In this document: one piece after another, positions 1-6,254 of the stretch | How positions within the stretch are numbered: the stretch's first letter is position 1 | Layout: every line of letters starts with the position of its first letter | Assembly (NCBI GenBank): GCA_947446155.1 | Contig: CANFFZ010000040.1 | Location: forward strand, 1 to 18,000 | Reading direction: 5' to 3' | Source: Chloroflexota bacterium | Lineage (GTDB): Bacteria; Chloroflexota; Dehalococcoidia; UBA2979 | DNA: 18,000 bases | The notes under the pieces: model-generated | What the model was told of the DNA's origin: nothing | Databases searched by the model: none | Seen by the model: the letters and a program-made list of their open reading frames with translations, nothing else | Translations under genes and position numbers: made by a program

Positions 1-32
1 CCGACGGTGCTGCGTGCGTCCGTGGTGGTCAT
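1..32 (-). CDS. Start of next suf gene, probably SufB (partial)
   Basis: An ATG at 32-30 overlaps the TGA of sufC (31-29) in an ATGA junction, and the frame stays open to the window edge, reading MTTTDARSTV. A purine-rich GGAAGGGG lies within the last codons of sufC, about 9 bases upstream, and can serve as its ribosome binding site. SufB or SufD normally accompanies SufC in the SUF iron-sulfur scaffold complex, so SufB is the likeliest identity. Only ten residues are visible and they are not diagnostic. The call rests on position and on the coupling pattern used throughout this window. Confidence 0.5.
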   Translation of the reverse strand, partial: MTTTDARSTV

Positions 33-829
33 CGAGCGGCCCCTTCCGCGACGGGTGTCTCCGCCGAGGCGATTCCCAGTTCCTTCAAGATCGGGTCGTA
101 GCCCTCGTGCTCCACCCGCTTCGCGAGGTCGAAGCCACCGGAGGTGACGATGCGACCGCCGACGAGGATGTGGACGAAGTCCGGCTCGATGTAGTTCAGG
201 ATGCGTTCATAGTGCGTGATGATCAGGACGCCCATGTCCGATGTCCGGAGCGCGTTCACGCCCTCCGACACCGTCCGCAGCGCGTCCACATCGAGGCCGG
301 AGTCGGTCTCGTCCAGGATGGCGAGGTCCGGCTTCAAAAGTCCCATCTGCAGGATCTCGGCGCGCTTCTTCTCGCCACCGGAGAAGCCATCGTTCACATA
401 GCGGCGCGCCATGTCCTCGGACATCTTCAACTTCGCGAGGGTCGCGCGCAGTTCCGCGAGGAACTCCCGCGCCGGCACCTCGGCACCGCGGCGGGCCTTC
501 AGCGACTCGCGCATCAGGTTGACCATGGTCACGCCGGGGATAGGCGTCGGGTACTGGAACGAGAGGAAGATGCCCATACGGGCGCGCGCGTCCGCCGTAG
601 CGGCCGTCACGTCTTCGCCTCGGAACAGGATCGATCCGGAGTCCACCTTGTACGTGGGGCTCCCCGCGATGGTCGAGGCGAGCGTGCTCTTGCCGGAGCC
701 GTTGGGCCCCATGAGCGCGTGGATCTCGCCCGGACGGATCGTGAGGTCGATCCCCTTCACGATCTGGATATCGGGTTTCTCGGTGATGCTGATCTTGAGA
801 TCACGCACTTCGAGGATCGGCTGAGTCAT
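29..829 (-). CDS. sufC: Fe-S cluster assembly ATPase SufC
   Basis: SufC is the soluble ABC-type ATPase that drives the SufBCD scaffold complex during cytoplasmic iron-sulfur cluster assembly. The product (266 residues from the chosen start) carries Walker A GPNGSGKST, the ABC signature FSGGEKKRAEILQM, the SufC-typical Walker B region AILDETDSGLDVDAL and the H-loop ITHYERIL. Length is normal for the family. Two starts are possible: ATG at 844, which forms an ATGA overlap with the regulator's stop, or ATG at 829, which has GGAG five bases upstream. I chose 829 for its better ribosome binding site, but the overlap start would add only five residues (MSGDP). It is co-transcribed with the upstream SufR-like regulator and the downstream partial gene. 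Confidence in function is high. Confidence 0.95.
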   Translation of the reverse strand: MTQPILEVRDLKISITEKPDIQIVKGIDLTIRPGEIHALMGPNGSGKSTLASTIAGSPTYKVDSGSILFRGEDVTAATADARARMGIFLSFQYPTPIPGVTMVNLMRESLKARRGAEVPAREFLAELRATLAKLKMSEDMARRYVNDGFSGGEKKRAEILQMGLLKPDLAILDETDSGLDVDALRTVSEGVNALRTSDMGVLIITHYERILNYIEPDFVHILVGGRIVTSGGFDLAKRVEHEGYDPILKELGIASAETPVAEGAAR

Positions 830-840
830 CGGATCTCCAC

Positions 841-1572
841 TCATCGTGTACCGCCCACCGGCACACCGCTCTGCTGTCTCACCACGGGCTGTCCCACGAC
901 CGGCAGCAGTCTGCCGGCAGGGATCCCGTGGTCGTCATCCTTGCGTACGAGGTATTCGCACTCGTGGCCACCGGAGGCCACCGTCGTGACCTGCTCAACC
1001 GGCACTCCGAGCAACAACTCGATGGTGCGGCGGTCGGCGGAGCAACATGCGTGTGTGTCCACCGCGGTGCTACGGAACGGGCAGGCGGTGTTGCGCAGGC
1101 GGAAGAACTCGCCGGCGTCTTCCACTTCCTGCAGGATGCCCTCGGTCGAGAGTGCGCGCAGCGTCTGCGTGACGCGCTCTGGCAACGTCCGGCCGTTCAC
1201 CGCGGACCGATGCTCGTCCGCGACCGCCTGCGCCACCTGGTCGAACAGCCGGTCGACGAGTTCGGCGCCGCTGCGGCCCTCGATCTCACCGGCGGGCAAC
1301 GACTGAAGTGCTGGCGAGAGGCGGGCGAGGAGGCGCTGGTAGTGCTCCGCGGACGTGCGCTCCTCGGCTTGTGCGCTCAGCGCATAGCGGGCCAGGGGGC
1401 GACCGCGGGCCTGGCGCTCCAGCCGCGAGACGAGCATGCCTTCCGCCACGAGGAGGTCGAGGTGACGCCGCACCGAACCGGCGGAGACGCCGATTTCGAC
1501 AGCCAGCTCCGCCACGGAGCACTCGCCCCGTTCTGAGAGCAGCCGGACGAGTTCGTCTCGGGTCCGTTCCAC
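841..1572 (-). CDS. sufR: SufR-like Fe-S-sensing transcriptional repressor
   Basis: This 243-residue protein has an N-terminal winged helix-turn-helix of the DeoR/ArsR type (about residues 1-60, including VAELAVEIGVSAGSVRRHLDLL). Its C-terminal half has cysteines at 164 (TACPF), 176/177 (HACCS) and 205 (HECEY). C164-X12-C177 and the position of C205 match the cluster-binding spacing of SufR, the repressor that senses a [4Fe-4S] cluster and controls suf genes. The position expected for one further cysteine (about 191) is proline. It starts at GTG 1572 with GGGGGTG just upstream. It is first in the suf operon and overlaps sufC by ATGA if sufC starts at 844. Autoregulation is likely because an inverted repeat overlaps the promoter ahead of it. 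Function is inferred from fold, cysteines and context. Confidence 0.88.
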   Translation of the reverse strand: MERTRDELVRLLSERGECSVAELAVEIGVSAGSVRRHLDLLVAEGMLVSRLERQARGRPLARYALSAQAEERTSAEHYQRLLARLSPALQSLPAGEIEGRSGAELVDRLFDQVAQAVADEHRSAVNGRTLPERVTQTLRALSTEGILQEVEDAGEFFRLRNTACPFRSTAVDTHACCSADRRTIELLLGVPVEQVTTVASGGHECEYLVRKDDDHGIPAGRLLPVVGQPVVRQQSGVPVGGTR

Positions 1573-1618
1573 GTCACACCCCCGCGCGACGCTCCACGCC
1601 CATTCAGGGCAGTCGAGT

Positions 1619-1667
1619 CGTGAATCCGCGTGAATCCACCGTACGCGCGGATTCGGCCCAATGTCAA
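1619..1667 (-). promoter_or_regulatory. suf operon promoter with candidate SufR operator
   Basis: On the minus strand, TTGACA (1667-1662) is separated by 18 bases from TACGGT (1643-1638), giving a good -35/-10 pair for the regulator-sufC operon. The perfect inverted repeat GAATCCGCG (1622-1630) / CGCGGATTC (1646-1654), with 15 bases between the arms, covers the -10 element and the expected start of transcription. The left arm is also part of a direct repeat, with CGTGAATCC at 1619-1627 and again at 1629-1637. Placement over the -10 is what a repressor site would need. Binding by the SufR-like protein is inference. Confidence 0.6.
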
Positions 1668-1730
1668 CGTTTTTGCAGTTTTATTCGATGTAATACGTCG
1701 CGTCCAGACCAGCCGGCCCGTACCCCCGGT

Positions 1731-1759
1731 TTGTCCGCCCCGGATGGCCCTCGTACGAT
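1731..1759 (+). promoter_or_regulatory. Candidate promoter for the maoC-mcm genes
   Basis: TTGTCC (1731-1736) and TACGAT (1754-1759) are exactly 17 bases apart on the plus strand, each matching four of six consensus bases. The implied transcript start near 1766 leaves a leader of about 45 bases that contains the GGAGGT at 1801-1806. It lies about 65 bases from the divergent suf promoter. Confidence 0.45.
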
Positions 1760-1812
1760 GCCCGACGGCTCGAACACGGCGCCCCCTAGGGCGTCCCCAT
1801 GGAGGTGCAACG

Positions 1813-2235
1813 GTGGCAGATGACGTCCAGGGTCTGGTGATTGGCTCACAGGCGGTCTTCTCGAAGCCCGTCACCGCTGAGGACATCCTGAAATTTGCAG
1901 AGGTCAGCGGCGACAACAACCCGCTGCACTCGGACGCCACATACGCCGCCCGCACCCGGTTCAAGCAGCCGATCGCGCACGGGATGTTCGGCGCCGGAAT
2001 CATCTCGGCCGCCCTCGGCACGAAGCTGGCCCCGACGTCCGTCGTGATCTACCTCGGCCAGAACCTGCAGTTCCGCGCGCCAGTGATGGCGGGCGACACG
2101 CTGACCGCCACCTGCACCGTCACGAAGGTCGACGCGGAGCGCAACCGGCTCTCGCTCGATACAGTAGTGACGAAGCAGGATGGCACGGAGGTCATCCGCG
2201 GCGACGCGATGGTGATGGTGGAGGCGCTCGGCTAG
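1813..2235 (+). CDS. MaoC-family (R)-specific enoyl-CoA hydratase
   Basis: A 140-residue single-hotdog MaoC-type protein of the kind that hydrates 2-enoyl-CoA to (R)-3-hydroxyacyl-CoA (PhaJ-like). The hydratase-2 motif reads SGDNNPLHSD then AHGMFGAG. Asp34 and His39 are the expected catalytic pair, with the same spacing as in PhaJ. The start is GTG 1813, six bases after a strong GGAGGT at 1801-1806; the frame is open further upstream, but no better start is seen and the family's N-terminus fits here. It is followed after 34 bases by the mutase gene, so the two are probably co-transcribed. The physiological substrate cannot be told from sequence. With the mutase and the downstream reductase it suggests short-chain acyl-CoA metabolism. 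Confidence 0.88.
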   Translation: MADDVQGLVIGSQAVFSKPVTAEDILKFAEVSGDNNPLHSDATYAARTRFKQPIAHGMFGAGIISAALGTKLAPTSVVIYLGQNLQFRAPVMAGDTLTATCTVTKVDAERNRLSLDTVVTKQDGTEVIRGDAMVMVEALG

Positions 2236-2269
2236 CGCCCACCCGACGCGTACGAAGAGGACTCCGACG

Positions 2270-3952
2270 ATGATGAAGCCCGGCTCGGGAGACGACTCCT
2301 CGCTCCGCATTGCCGCGGATCGCTGGGAGCAGGGCACCGTCGCGAAGGTGCTCCAGCGCTTCCCCGAGCGGCGCGCGACCTTCGCGTCCTCATCCGTCGA
2401 GACCAGGCGCGTCTACACCCCGCTCGACACACCCGACCTCGACTATGTCGACGACCTCGGCTTCCCAGGGGAGTTCCCCTTCACGCGCGGCGTGCAGCCC
2501 ACGATGTATCGAGGGCGCCTCTGGACCATGCGCCAGTACGCCGGCTTCGGCACTGCCGAGGAGACCAACGGTCGCTTCAAGACCCTGATCGCGAACGGCC
2601 AGACCGGCCTCTCGACCGCGTTCGACCTGCCCTCGCAGACGGGCTACGACTCCGACAACCCGATGGCGCTCGGCGAGGTCGGCCAGGTGGGCGTCGCCAT
2701 CGACTCGCTCGCCGACATGGAGACGCTGTTCGAGGGCATCTCGCTCGCGGACATCTCCACCTCGATGACGATGAACGCCCCGGCCGCCATCCTCGTCGCG
2801 ATGTACATCGTGGCAGCGGAGAAGCAGGGGCACCCGCGCAGCGTGATCACGGGTACCGCGCAGAACGACGTCCTCAAGGAGTACGTGGCGCGCGGCACCT
2901 ACATCTTCCCGCCGAAGCAGTCCGTCCGCCTGGCCGCGAACCTGATCAATTTCTGCGCCGCGGAGACGCCACGCTTCAACTCGATCTCCGTCTCCGGCTA
3001 CCACATCCGCGAGGCCGGCAGCACCGCCGCACAGGAGATCGGCTTCGCGTTCGCGAACGCCTGCGCCTACCTCGATGAGTGCCAGCGCCAGGGCGCCGAC
3101 CTGAACGATGTCGCCCAGCGCGTCTCCTGGATCTTCAACACGCACAACCACTTCTTCGAAGAGGTCGCGAAGTACCGCGCGCTGCGCCGGATGTGGGCAC
3201 GGCTCATGCGTGACCGCTACGGCATCACCAACGCCAACGCGCAGATGCTCCGCACCCACACACAGACCGGCGGCTCGACGCTCACGGCGCAACAGCCGAA
3301 GAACAACATCGCGCGCGCCGCGATCCAGGCGCTCGCGGCCGTCGTCGGCGGTGTCCAGTCGCTCGCGCTCTCCTGCTACGACGAGGCGCTCGCGCTCCCG
3401 ACCGAGGAAGCGCAGCAGATCGCCCTGCGCACCCAGCAGATCATCGCCCACGAGTCCGGTGCCGCCGACACGGTCGACCCCCTCGGCGGCTCGTACTACA
3501 TCGAGGCCCTGACCGACTCGCTGGAGTCCGAGGCGGCGCGGATCATGGCGCGCATCGAGGACATGGGCGGCGCCGTCGCGGCGATCGAGGGCGGCTGGAT
3601 GCAGTCGGAGATCCAGGAAGCCTCCGTGCAATGGCAGCGCGAGGTCGAGTCAGGCGACCGTGTGATCGTCGGTGTGAACGAATTCATCGACCCGAACGAG
3701 AACGCGACGCCGATCTTCCGGCCCAACCTCGAGGTCGTGGAATCGCAGTTGGCGCGCTTAAAGCGCATGCGTGAGACCCGCGACCAGGCCGCTGTGGACG
3801 CCTCGCTGACGCGCCTGCGTGAAGCGGCGCGAGGCGACGTCAACCTCATGGAGCCCATCCTCGAGGCGGTGCGGGTGTACGCCACGCTCGGGGAGATGTG
3901 CGACGTCCTGCGCGACGAATGGGGCGAGTACGTCCCACCGACCGTCGTCTAG
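2270..3952 (+). CDS. Methylmalonyl-CoA mutase large subunit, catalytic domain only
   Basis: This 560-residue protein is the TIM-barrel acyl-CoA mutase domain of the B12-dependent methylmalonyl-CoA mutase family, which interconverts succinyl-CoA and (R)-methylmalonyl-CoA. Hallmarks are RQYAGFGTAEETN, STAFDLPSQTGYDSDN, TGTAQNDVLKEY, SGYHIREAG, RTHTQTGGSTLTAQQPKNN and DPLGGSYYIE. Residues Tyr90 and Arg208 align, by distance to His245 in GYH, with Tyr89 and Arg207 of the Propionibacterium enzyme. These favour methylmalonyl-CoA over isobutyryl-CoA, where Phe and Gln are found. The chain ends before any cobalamin-binding domain (no DxHxxG), so a separate B12 subunit must be encoded elsewhere, as in split mutases. 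The start at 2270 has AGAGGA eight bases upstream; an adjacent ATG at 2273 is possible. Confidence 0.93.
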   Translation: MMKPGSGDDSSLRIAADRWEQGTVAKVLQRFPERRATFASSSVETRRVYTPLDTPDLDYVDDLGFPGEFPFTRGVQPTMYRGRLWTMRQYAGFGTAEETNGRFKTLIANGQTGLSTAFDLPSQTGYDSDNPMALGEVGQVGVAIDSLADMETLFEGISLADISTSMTMNAPAAILVAMYIVAAEKQGHPRSVITGTAQNDVLKEYVARGTYIFPPKQSVRLAANLINFCAAETPRFNSISVSGYHIREAGSTAAQEIGFAFANACAYLDECQRQGADLNDVAQRVSWIFNTHNHFFEEVAKYRALRRMWARLMRDRYGITNANAQMLRTHTQTGGSTLTAQQPKNNIARAAIQALAAVVGGVQSLALSCYDEALALPTEEAQQIALRTQQIIAHESGAADTVDPLGGSYYIEALTDSLESEAARIMARIEDMGGAVAAIEGGWMQSEIQEASVQWQREVESGDRVIVGVNEFIDPNENATPIFRPNLEVVESQLARLKRMRETRDQAAVDASLTRLREAARGDVNLMEPILEAVRVYATLGEMCDVLRDEWGEYVPPTVV

Positions 3953-4011
3953 GCGGGATTAAGCAGGCGCTGTCGCGCGAGCCGCGGTATCAGGACACAA
4001 GCAGCGAAGAA

Positions 4012-4026
4012 GGTGGAGGGGGGGGG
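4012..4026 (+). promoter_or_regulatory. Ribosome binding site with a run of nine G
   Basis: Ahead of the reductase gene, GGTGGA runs into nine consecutive G (4018-4026) followed by AC and the ATG at 4029. The homopolymer forms the spacer between the Shine-Dalgarno core and the start codon, so slippage would change the spacing and the translation rate without touching the coding frame. Confidence 0.5.
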
Positions 4027-4028
4027 AC

Positions 4029-4778
4029 ATGCCGGGGACACTGGACGGTCAGGTTGCGGTGGTGACGGGCGCGAGCCGCGGCATCGGCCGCGCGTGCGCG
4101 GTGGCGTTGGCCCGTGAGGGCGCGAACGTCGTCGTGAACTACACCTCGAACGAGGACGCCGCGAAGGAGACGCAGAAGGCCATCGAAGCCCTCGGCGTGA
4201 AGGCGCTCGTCTTCAAGGCGGACGTCGGCAAGGCGGACGAGGCGAAAGCGTTGATCGAGGCGGCCGAGAAGACGTTCGGCAAGGTCGACATCCTCATCAA
4301 CAACGCCGGGATCAACAAGGACAAGACGATCCAGCGGATGTCCGCGGACGACTGGGACGCCGTCCTGCAGACGGACCTCTCGTCGATCTTCTACACGACC
4401 TCGGCGGCGGTCAGCGGGATGCGCGAGCGGAACTACGGCCGCATCGTGAACATGTCCAGCATCATCGGCCAGATGGGAAACATCGGTCAGTCGAACTACG
4501 CGGCGGCAAAGGCCGGCATGATCGCCTTCACGAAGTCGGCCGCACGCGAACTCGCGCGGTTCAACGTCACCGTGAACGCCGTCTGCCCCGGCTTCGTCGA
4601 GACGGACATGGTGGCCGCCCTCTCGGACGACATCAAGAAGACCCTCATCGGCAACATCCCCCTCGGCCGCTTCGGCACCGCCGAGGAGGTCGCGGACACG
4701 GTCTTGTTCCTCTGCAAGCCCTCGGGTGCCTGGTACACCGGCGCCCAGATGAGCCTCAACGGCGGCCAGTACATGTAG
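4029..4778 (+). CDS. PhaB/FabG-type 3-ketoacyl-CoA (acetoacetyl-CoA) reductase
   Basis: A 249-residue classical short-chain dehydrogenase, NADPH-type. The cofactor motif is TGASRGIG (13-20), followed by NNAG (91-94), with catalytic Ser144, Tyr157 and Lys161 (NYAAAK). The C-terminal LNGGQYM and the INKDKT...DWD segment resemble acetoacetyl-CoA reductases (PhaB) more than fatty-acid FabG, but substrate cannot be fixed. The residue at the fourth tetrad position, normally Asn in FabG (Asn110), is Asp116 here. It follows the mutase by 76 bases with no terminator between, so it may be in the same transcript. A strong hairpin follows the stop. A role with the MaoC hydratase in (R)-3-hydroxyacyl-CoA metabolism is inference. 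Confidence 0.9.
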   Translation: MPGTLDGQVAVVTGASRGIGRACAVALAREGANVVVNYTSNEDAAKETQKAIEALGVKALVFKADVGKADEAKALIEAAEKTFGKVDILINNAGINKDKTIQRMSADDWDAVLQTDLSSIFYTTSAAVSGMRERNYGRIVNMSSIIGQMGNIGQSNYAAAKAGMIAFTKSAARELARFNVTVNAVCPGFVETDMVAALSDDIKKTLIGNIPLGRFGTAEEVADTVLFLCKPSGAWYTGAQMSLNGGQYM

Positions 4779-4795
4779 GACGCCTTCCGAGGTGT

Positions 4796-4828
4796 CGCGA
4801 GAAGCCGCCTTCGGGCGGCTTCTTCGCG
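4796..4828 (+). terminator. Rho-independent-like terminator hairpin
   Basis: GAAGCCGCC (4801-4809), loop TTCG, GGCGGCTTC (4814-4822) form a perfect 9-bp stem with a stabilising UUCG tetraloop. CGCGA (4796-4800) and TCGCG (4824-4828) extend it with one bulged T. It starts 17 bases after the reductase stop. There is no long T-run after it, which is common in GC-rich genomes. Confidence 0.75.
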
Positions 4829-4879
4829 TCGGGGGCCTTCGCCCTCGCCCCACCCTTCCCTCGGCACGGCCTGCACTGC

Positions 4880-5463
4880 ATGATGCGTCGCATGAAATCC
4901 AGCCCGCTCGTCGGACGGCGTATCGCCTGCATCGGCAGCACCACCAGCGGGAAGACCACGCTGGCGGGGCGCCTCGGCGCGCTACTCGACATCACCCCCG
5001 TCGACCTCGACGCCCTGATCTGGGAGCCCGGTTGGCGTGAAGCGCACGTCGATGTGTTCCGCGACCGCATCCGCCACGCGCTCGCTGGTGACGGCTGGGT
5101 CACCAGCGGCAACTACATCACCGACGCGCAAGACCTCGTCTGGACGCGCGCGGACACCGTCATCTACCTCGACCTGTCCACGCCGCTGCTCGTGCGCCGC
5201 GTCCTCACTCGATCGTGAGGGCGCCGAGGCGTCCTGCTCTGGGGCACGAACACCGAGACCTTCTGGCCCCAGCTCAAGTTCTGTCGCGCAACTCCCTGAT
5301 CCACTTCGCCATCACCACCACTGGACGTCGCCGCAAGCAATTCGAGGGCTGGCAGGCCGACCCGCGCTGGTCGCACATCCACTTCCACCGCCTCCGCACT
5401 CCCGCCGAAGTCACGCGCTTCGTCGACGCCGTCGCGACGTCAGTCCTCGACGTCCCCGACTAG
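4880..5463 (+). pseudogene. Broken P-loop NTPase (adenylate kinase/topology-modulation-like)
   Basis: The 5' part encodes a P-loop protein with Walker A GSTTSGKTT (about residues 19-27), then DLDALIWEPGW and GDGWVTSGNY, typical of small AAA/kinase-like proteins of about 170-190 residues. It stops at TGA 5216-5218 after VRRVLTRS. The same frame continues with family-like sequence (VLLWGTNTETFWPQLKF) to about 5285. The remainder of the family pattern (RNSLIHFAITTTGRRRKQFEGW ending VLDVPD) then appears in another frame up to 5463. At least one nonsense change and one small indel near 5283-5292 are therefore needed. It may be a decaying gene, or an assembly or read error. Start ATG 4880 or 4892; no clear Shine-Dalgarno is seen. 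Confidence 0.75.
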
Positions 5464-5478
5464 CCGAGGCGTCTCCGC

Positions 5479-5496
5479 TACGATCCCGCGAGGGAG
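5479..5496 (+). promoter_or_regulatory. -10-like TACGAT and ribosome binding site of the glycosylase gene
   Basis: TACGAT (5479-5484), the same hexamer as in the promoter at 1754, precedes AGGGAG (5491-5496), which lies six bases before ATG 5503. No convincing -35 is visible 16-18 bases upstream. Confidence 0.3.
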
Positions 5497-5502
5497 ACAC
5501 CG

Positions 5503-6153
5503 ATGGCCGCTCGCGTCCGCTTCTCGCTCGCCCGCGCGTACTCGCACCTCCGCATGACCGACCCCATCCTTGGTGCGCTGATCGAGGCCCACGGGCCGTA
5601 CCAGCCGCGCCCCCTCGAAGACACCACGCCCGAGGCGTACTACCGGTCCCTCCAGCGCACGATCCTCTTCCAGCAGTTGGCCGGCCCCGCCGCGCGGTCG
5701 ATCCAGCGCAAGTGGTTCGCGCTCTATTCGAAGGACGACCGACCGCCGACGCCAAAGGAAGTCCTGAAGACCACCGACGAGCAGTTCCGCGCCTCCGGCG
5801 TCTCACGCCAGAAGGCCGGCTATCTCCGCGACCTCGCCGCGAAGACGCTCGACAAGACCCTCGATTTCCGTGGTTTCGACGTCATGACCGATGACGAAAT
5901 CGCGCAGCGCATCACCGCCGTCAAAGGCCTCGGCGAATGGAGCGCGCACATGTTCATGATGTTCACCCTCGGCCGCCCGGACGTGCTCGCCGTCGGCGAC
6001 CTCGGCATCCGCAACGGCATGAAGATCGCGTACGCCCTCCCCAAGACACCGACGCCGAAGGAAGCGATTGCCATCGGCGCACCGTGGGCCCCCTACCGCT
6101 CCGTGGGCGCCTGGTACATGTACCGCGCCATCGACACGCAGGACCCGGACTAG
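5503..6153 (+). CDS. DNA-3-methyladenine glycosylase II (AlkA/Mag-type HhH-GPD)
   Basis: A 216-residue base-excision repair glycosylase that would remove alkylated purines such as 3-methyladenine from DNA. It shows the helix-hairpin-helix segment (about 138-147, VKGLGEWSA) and the GPD-loop catalytic aspartate, Asp166 in VLAVGDLGI. The upstream LFQQLAG element matches the family's QQ motif. The length suits the short Mag1-like class without AlkA's N-terminal domain. ATG 5503 has AGGGAG six bases upstream; an internal Met18 (MTDPILG) is a weaker alternative start. It stands alone between a broken gene and the next operon. The exact lesion range is not readable from sequence. Confidence 0.9.
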   Translation: MAARVRFSLARAYSHLRMTDPILGALIEAHGPYQPRPLEDTTPEAYYRSLQRTILFQQLAGPAARSIQRKWFALYSKDDRPPTPKEVLKTTDEQFRASGVSRQKAGYLRDLAAKTLDKTLDFRGFDVMTDDEIAQRITAVKGLGEWSAHMFMMFTLGRPDVLAVGDLGIRNGMKIAYALPKTPTPKEAIAIGAPWAPYRSVGAWYMYRAIDTQDPD

Positions 6154-6199
6154 CGCTCGAAACGCCGTCTCCCACCCGGCCTCTAGCGAGGTCCGCGCC

Positions 6200-6250
6200 T
6201 ATACTCGGAGGCCCCCGCCCAGAGCGGTGCAGGGCGGCGCGTGGAGGAGG
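6200..6250 (+). promoter_or_regulatory. -10 element and strong RBS for the formyltransferase operon
   Basis: TATACT (6200-6205) is a close -10 match in an otherwise very GC-rich 101-base intergenic gap. A clear -35 is not seen. GGAGGAGG (6243-6250) lies just before ATG 6255. Confidence 0.4.
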
Positions 6251-6254
6251 CGGC

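Noticed and set aside
1630..1812. In-frame extension of the MaoC gene upstream to 1630
   Set aside because: It covers both divergent promoters and encodes no family sequence; GTG 1813 has an ideal ribosome site.
2390..3631. 413-codon open frame antisense to the mutase gene
   Set aside because: Composition is Arg/Val/Asp/His-rich with no family motif; it is a codon-bias shadow of the strong plus-strand gene.
3990..4853. 287-codon minus-strand frame over the reductase
   Set aside because: Shadow frame; the reductase is unmistakable on the plus strand.
5283..5292. Programmed frameshift in the kinase-like gene
   Set aside because: There is no slippery heptamer, and an in-frame stop already breaks the gene upstream, so decay or sequencing error is simpler.
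5937..6254. Upstream extension of the formyltransferase frame
   Set aside because: It overlaps the glycosylase gene, lacks similarity, and the ATG at 6255 has a strong GGAGGAGG.
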